This document shows positions 63,510-64,000 of a stretch of 64,000 nucleotides of DNA, piece by piece. Numbering within the stretch: the first letter of the stretch is position 1; each line of letters opens with the position of its first letter. Source of the DNA: Hymenobacter glacialis (GTDB lineage Bacteria > Bacteroidota > Bacteroidia > Cytophagales > Hymenobacteraceae); NCBI RefSeq assembly GCF_001816165.1, contig NZ_MDZC01000112.1, positions 1 through 64,000 on the forward strand, given 5' to 3'. Below the pieces are notes generated by a model. That model saw nothing but the letters and a program-made list of their open reading frames with translations, was not told where the DNA came from and did no database searches. The position numbers and the translations under genes were made by a program.

Positions 63510-64000
63510 ATGGCACATTATAAGTTTTCTGACGTCTTAGCTATCCTCAAGTCGTCGGCCGGAGAGTTCGGCAACAACAATTCGTTTCGGCACGCGGCCG
63601 CGCTATCTTACTACACCATTTTCTCGTTGCCGCCGCTGCTGCTCATCGTCATCACGGTGGCCAGCAATGTTTTTGGTGGCGAAGCCCTGACCGGCCAGGT
63701 CTATGTGCAGCTGAAGGGGCTGGTGGGCTCAGAATCGGCTAAGTTCCTGCAGGACAGCATTGCCAAGTTTACCTTGCAGCAGCGCGGCCCGGTGGCCACT
63801 GCCATTGGCGTGTCCACGCTGATTTTTGCGGCCACCACCTTTTTTGTTACGCTGCAGGAGAGCATTAATGACATCTGGAACTTGAAGGTAACGACCGAAG
63901 GCATCGGCATTGGGGCCTTCATTAAGCAGCGGGTGCTGTCGTTTGGGCTCATATTGAGCGTGGCGCTGCTGCTGCTCATTTCTTTCGTGGTCAGCGCCGT
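63510..64000 (+). CDS. YihY/BrkB family membrane protein (5' part, runs off window)
   Basis: The gene starts MAHYKFSDVLAILKSSAGEF and continues through FRHAAALSYYTIFSLPPLLL, VYVQLKGLVGSESAKFLQDS and FFVTLQESINDIWNLKV to the right edge. AALSYYTIFSLPPLL is the family signature of YihY/BrkB (Virul_fac_BrkB) inner-membrane proteins, once called RNase BN. The transport or barrier role is unknown. About 163 of an expected ~300 residues are visible. Confidence 0.92.
   Translation, partial: MAHYKFSDVLAILKSSAGEFGNNNSFRHAAALSYYTIFSLPPLLLIVITVASNVFGGEALTGQVYVQLKGLVGSESAKFLQDSIAKFTLQQRGPVATAIGVSTLIFAATTFFVTLQESINDIWNLKVTTEGIGIGAFIKQRVLSFGLILSVALLLLISFVVSA

Overview
The window looks like chromosomal DNA of a high-GC member of Bacteroidota, most like the Hymenobacter group (Cytophagales). 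The reasons are visible in the sequence: Bacteroidota-type promoters (-7 box TAnnTTTG, in places with a -33 TTG), a type IX secretion (T9SS) C-terminal sorting domain, a 16S rRNA 5' end of Bacteroidota type, and family content typical of the phylum (head-GIN, DUF4397, BT_3928-like, DUF1599, CpsB/Wzc/Wza). There is no prophage, plasmid backbone, CRISPR array or complete insertion sequence. Most of the window is housekeeping and envelope biology in short transcription units separated by strong hairpin terminators. Start codons were usually placed at the first ATG that begins a recognisable signal peptide or domain, because many open frames extend upstream through TTG or GTG codons without support.

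Layout. 1-0.57 kb: 5' end of a 16S rRNA gene leaving the window on the minus strand, with its leader and promoter. 1-6 kb: a carboxypeptidase-regulatory-like exported protein, a large PAS/HisKA/REC/HPt hybrid kinase, and convergent to it a REC-LytTR response regulator split by a frameshift. 6.4-15.2 kb: amidohydrolase, head-GIN protein, uvrB, an ECF sigma factor overlapping a predicted anti-sigma/outer-membrane-barrel fusion, aroE, DedA. 15.7-20.6 kb: bestrophin-like channel, a T9SS cargo protein, phosphosulfolactate synthase. 20.7-27.7 kb: TPR protein and an exopolysaccharide export operon (wza-wzc-cpsB phosphatase-SDR). 28-31 kb: acyl-CoA dehydrogenase, rpsU, xerC, hpf. 31-37.6 kb: metK and ahcY (SAM cycle) flanking an SDR, a THUMP-like methyltransferase and two exported proteins. 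37.7-43.2 kb: LLM oxidoreductase, prolyl oligopeptidase, an unknown membrane protein, a sugar-nucleotide transferase. 43.4-46.7 kb: lemA-TPM-TPM operon, a small lipoprotein, a fatty acid hydroxylase/sterol desaturase. 46.7-52.3 kb: aroK, a solitary Dpp-type permease, and the BT_3928/DUF1599/folP/cdaA cluster. 53-56.6 kb: kbl and tdh (threonine to glycine) around a patatin. 56.7-64 kb: PD40 protein, a frameshifted zinc metalloprotease, alpha/beta hydrolase, DUF3891, an exported protein, and the start of a YihY/BrkB gene.

The features that most repay a second look are: the sigma factor with its predicted trans-envelope partner; two probable single-base frameshifts (LytTR regulator and metalloprotease); a family of long palindromic repeats (three copies between 54 and 62.5 kb, one carrying an inserted second repeat); the Gly-Tyr repeat encoding the tail of the Wzc kinase; two genes whose -7 box sits so close to ATG that their mRNA should be leaderless; and a long 5' leader with a dyad ahead of the bestrophin gene. 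I see no obviously new defence or mobile system.
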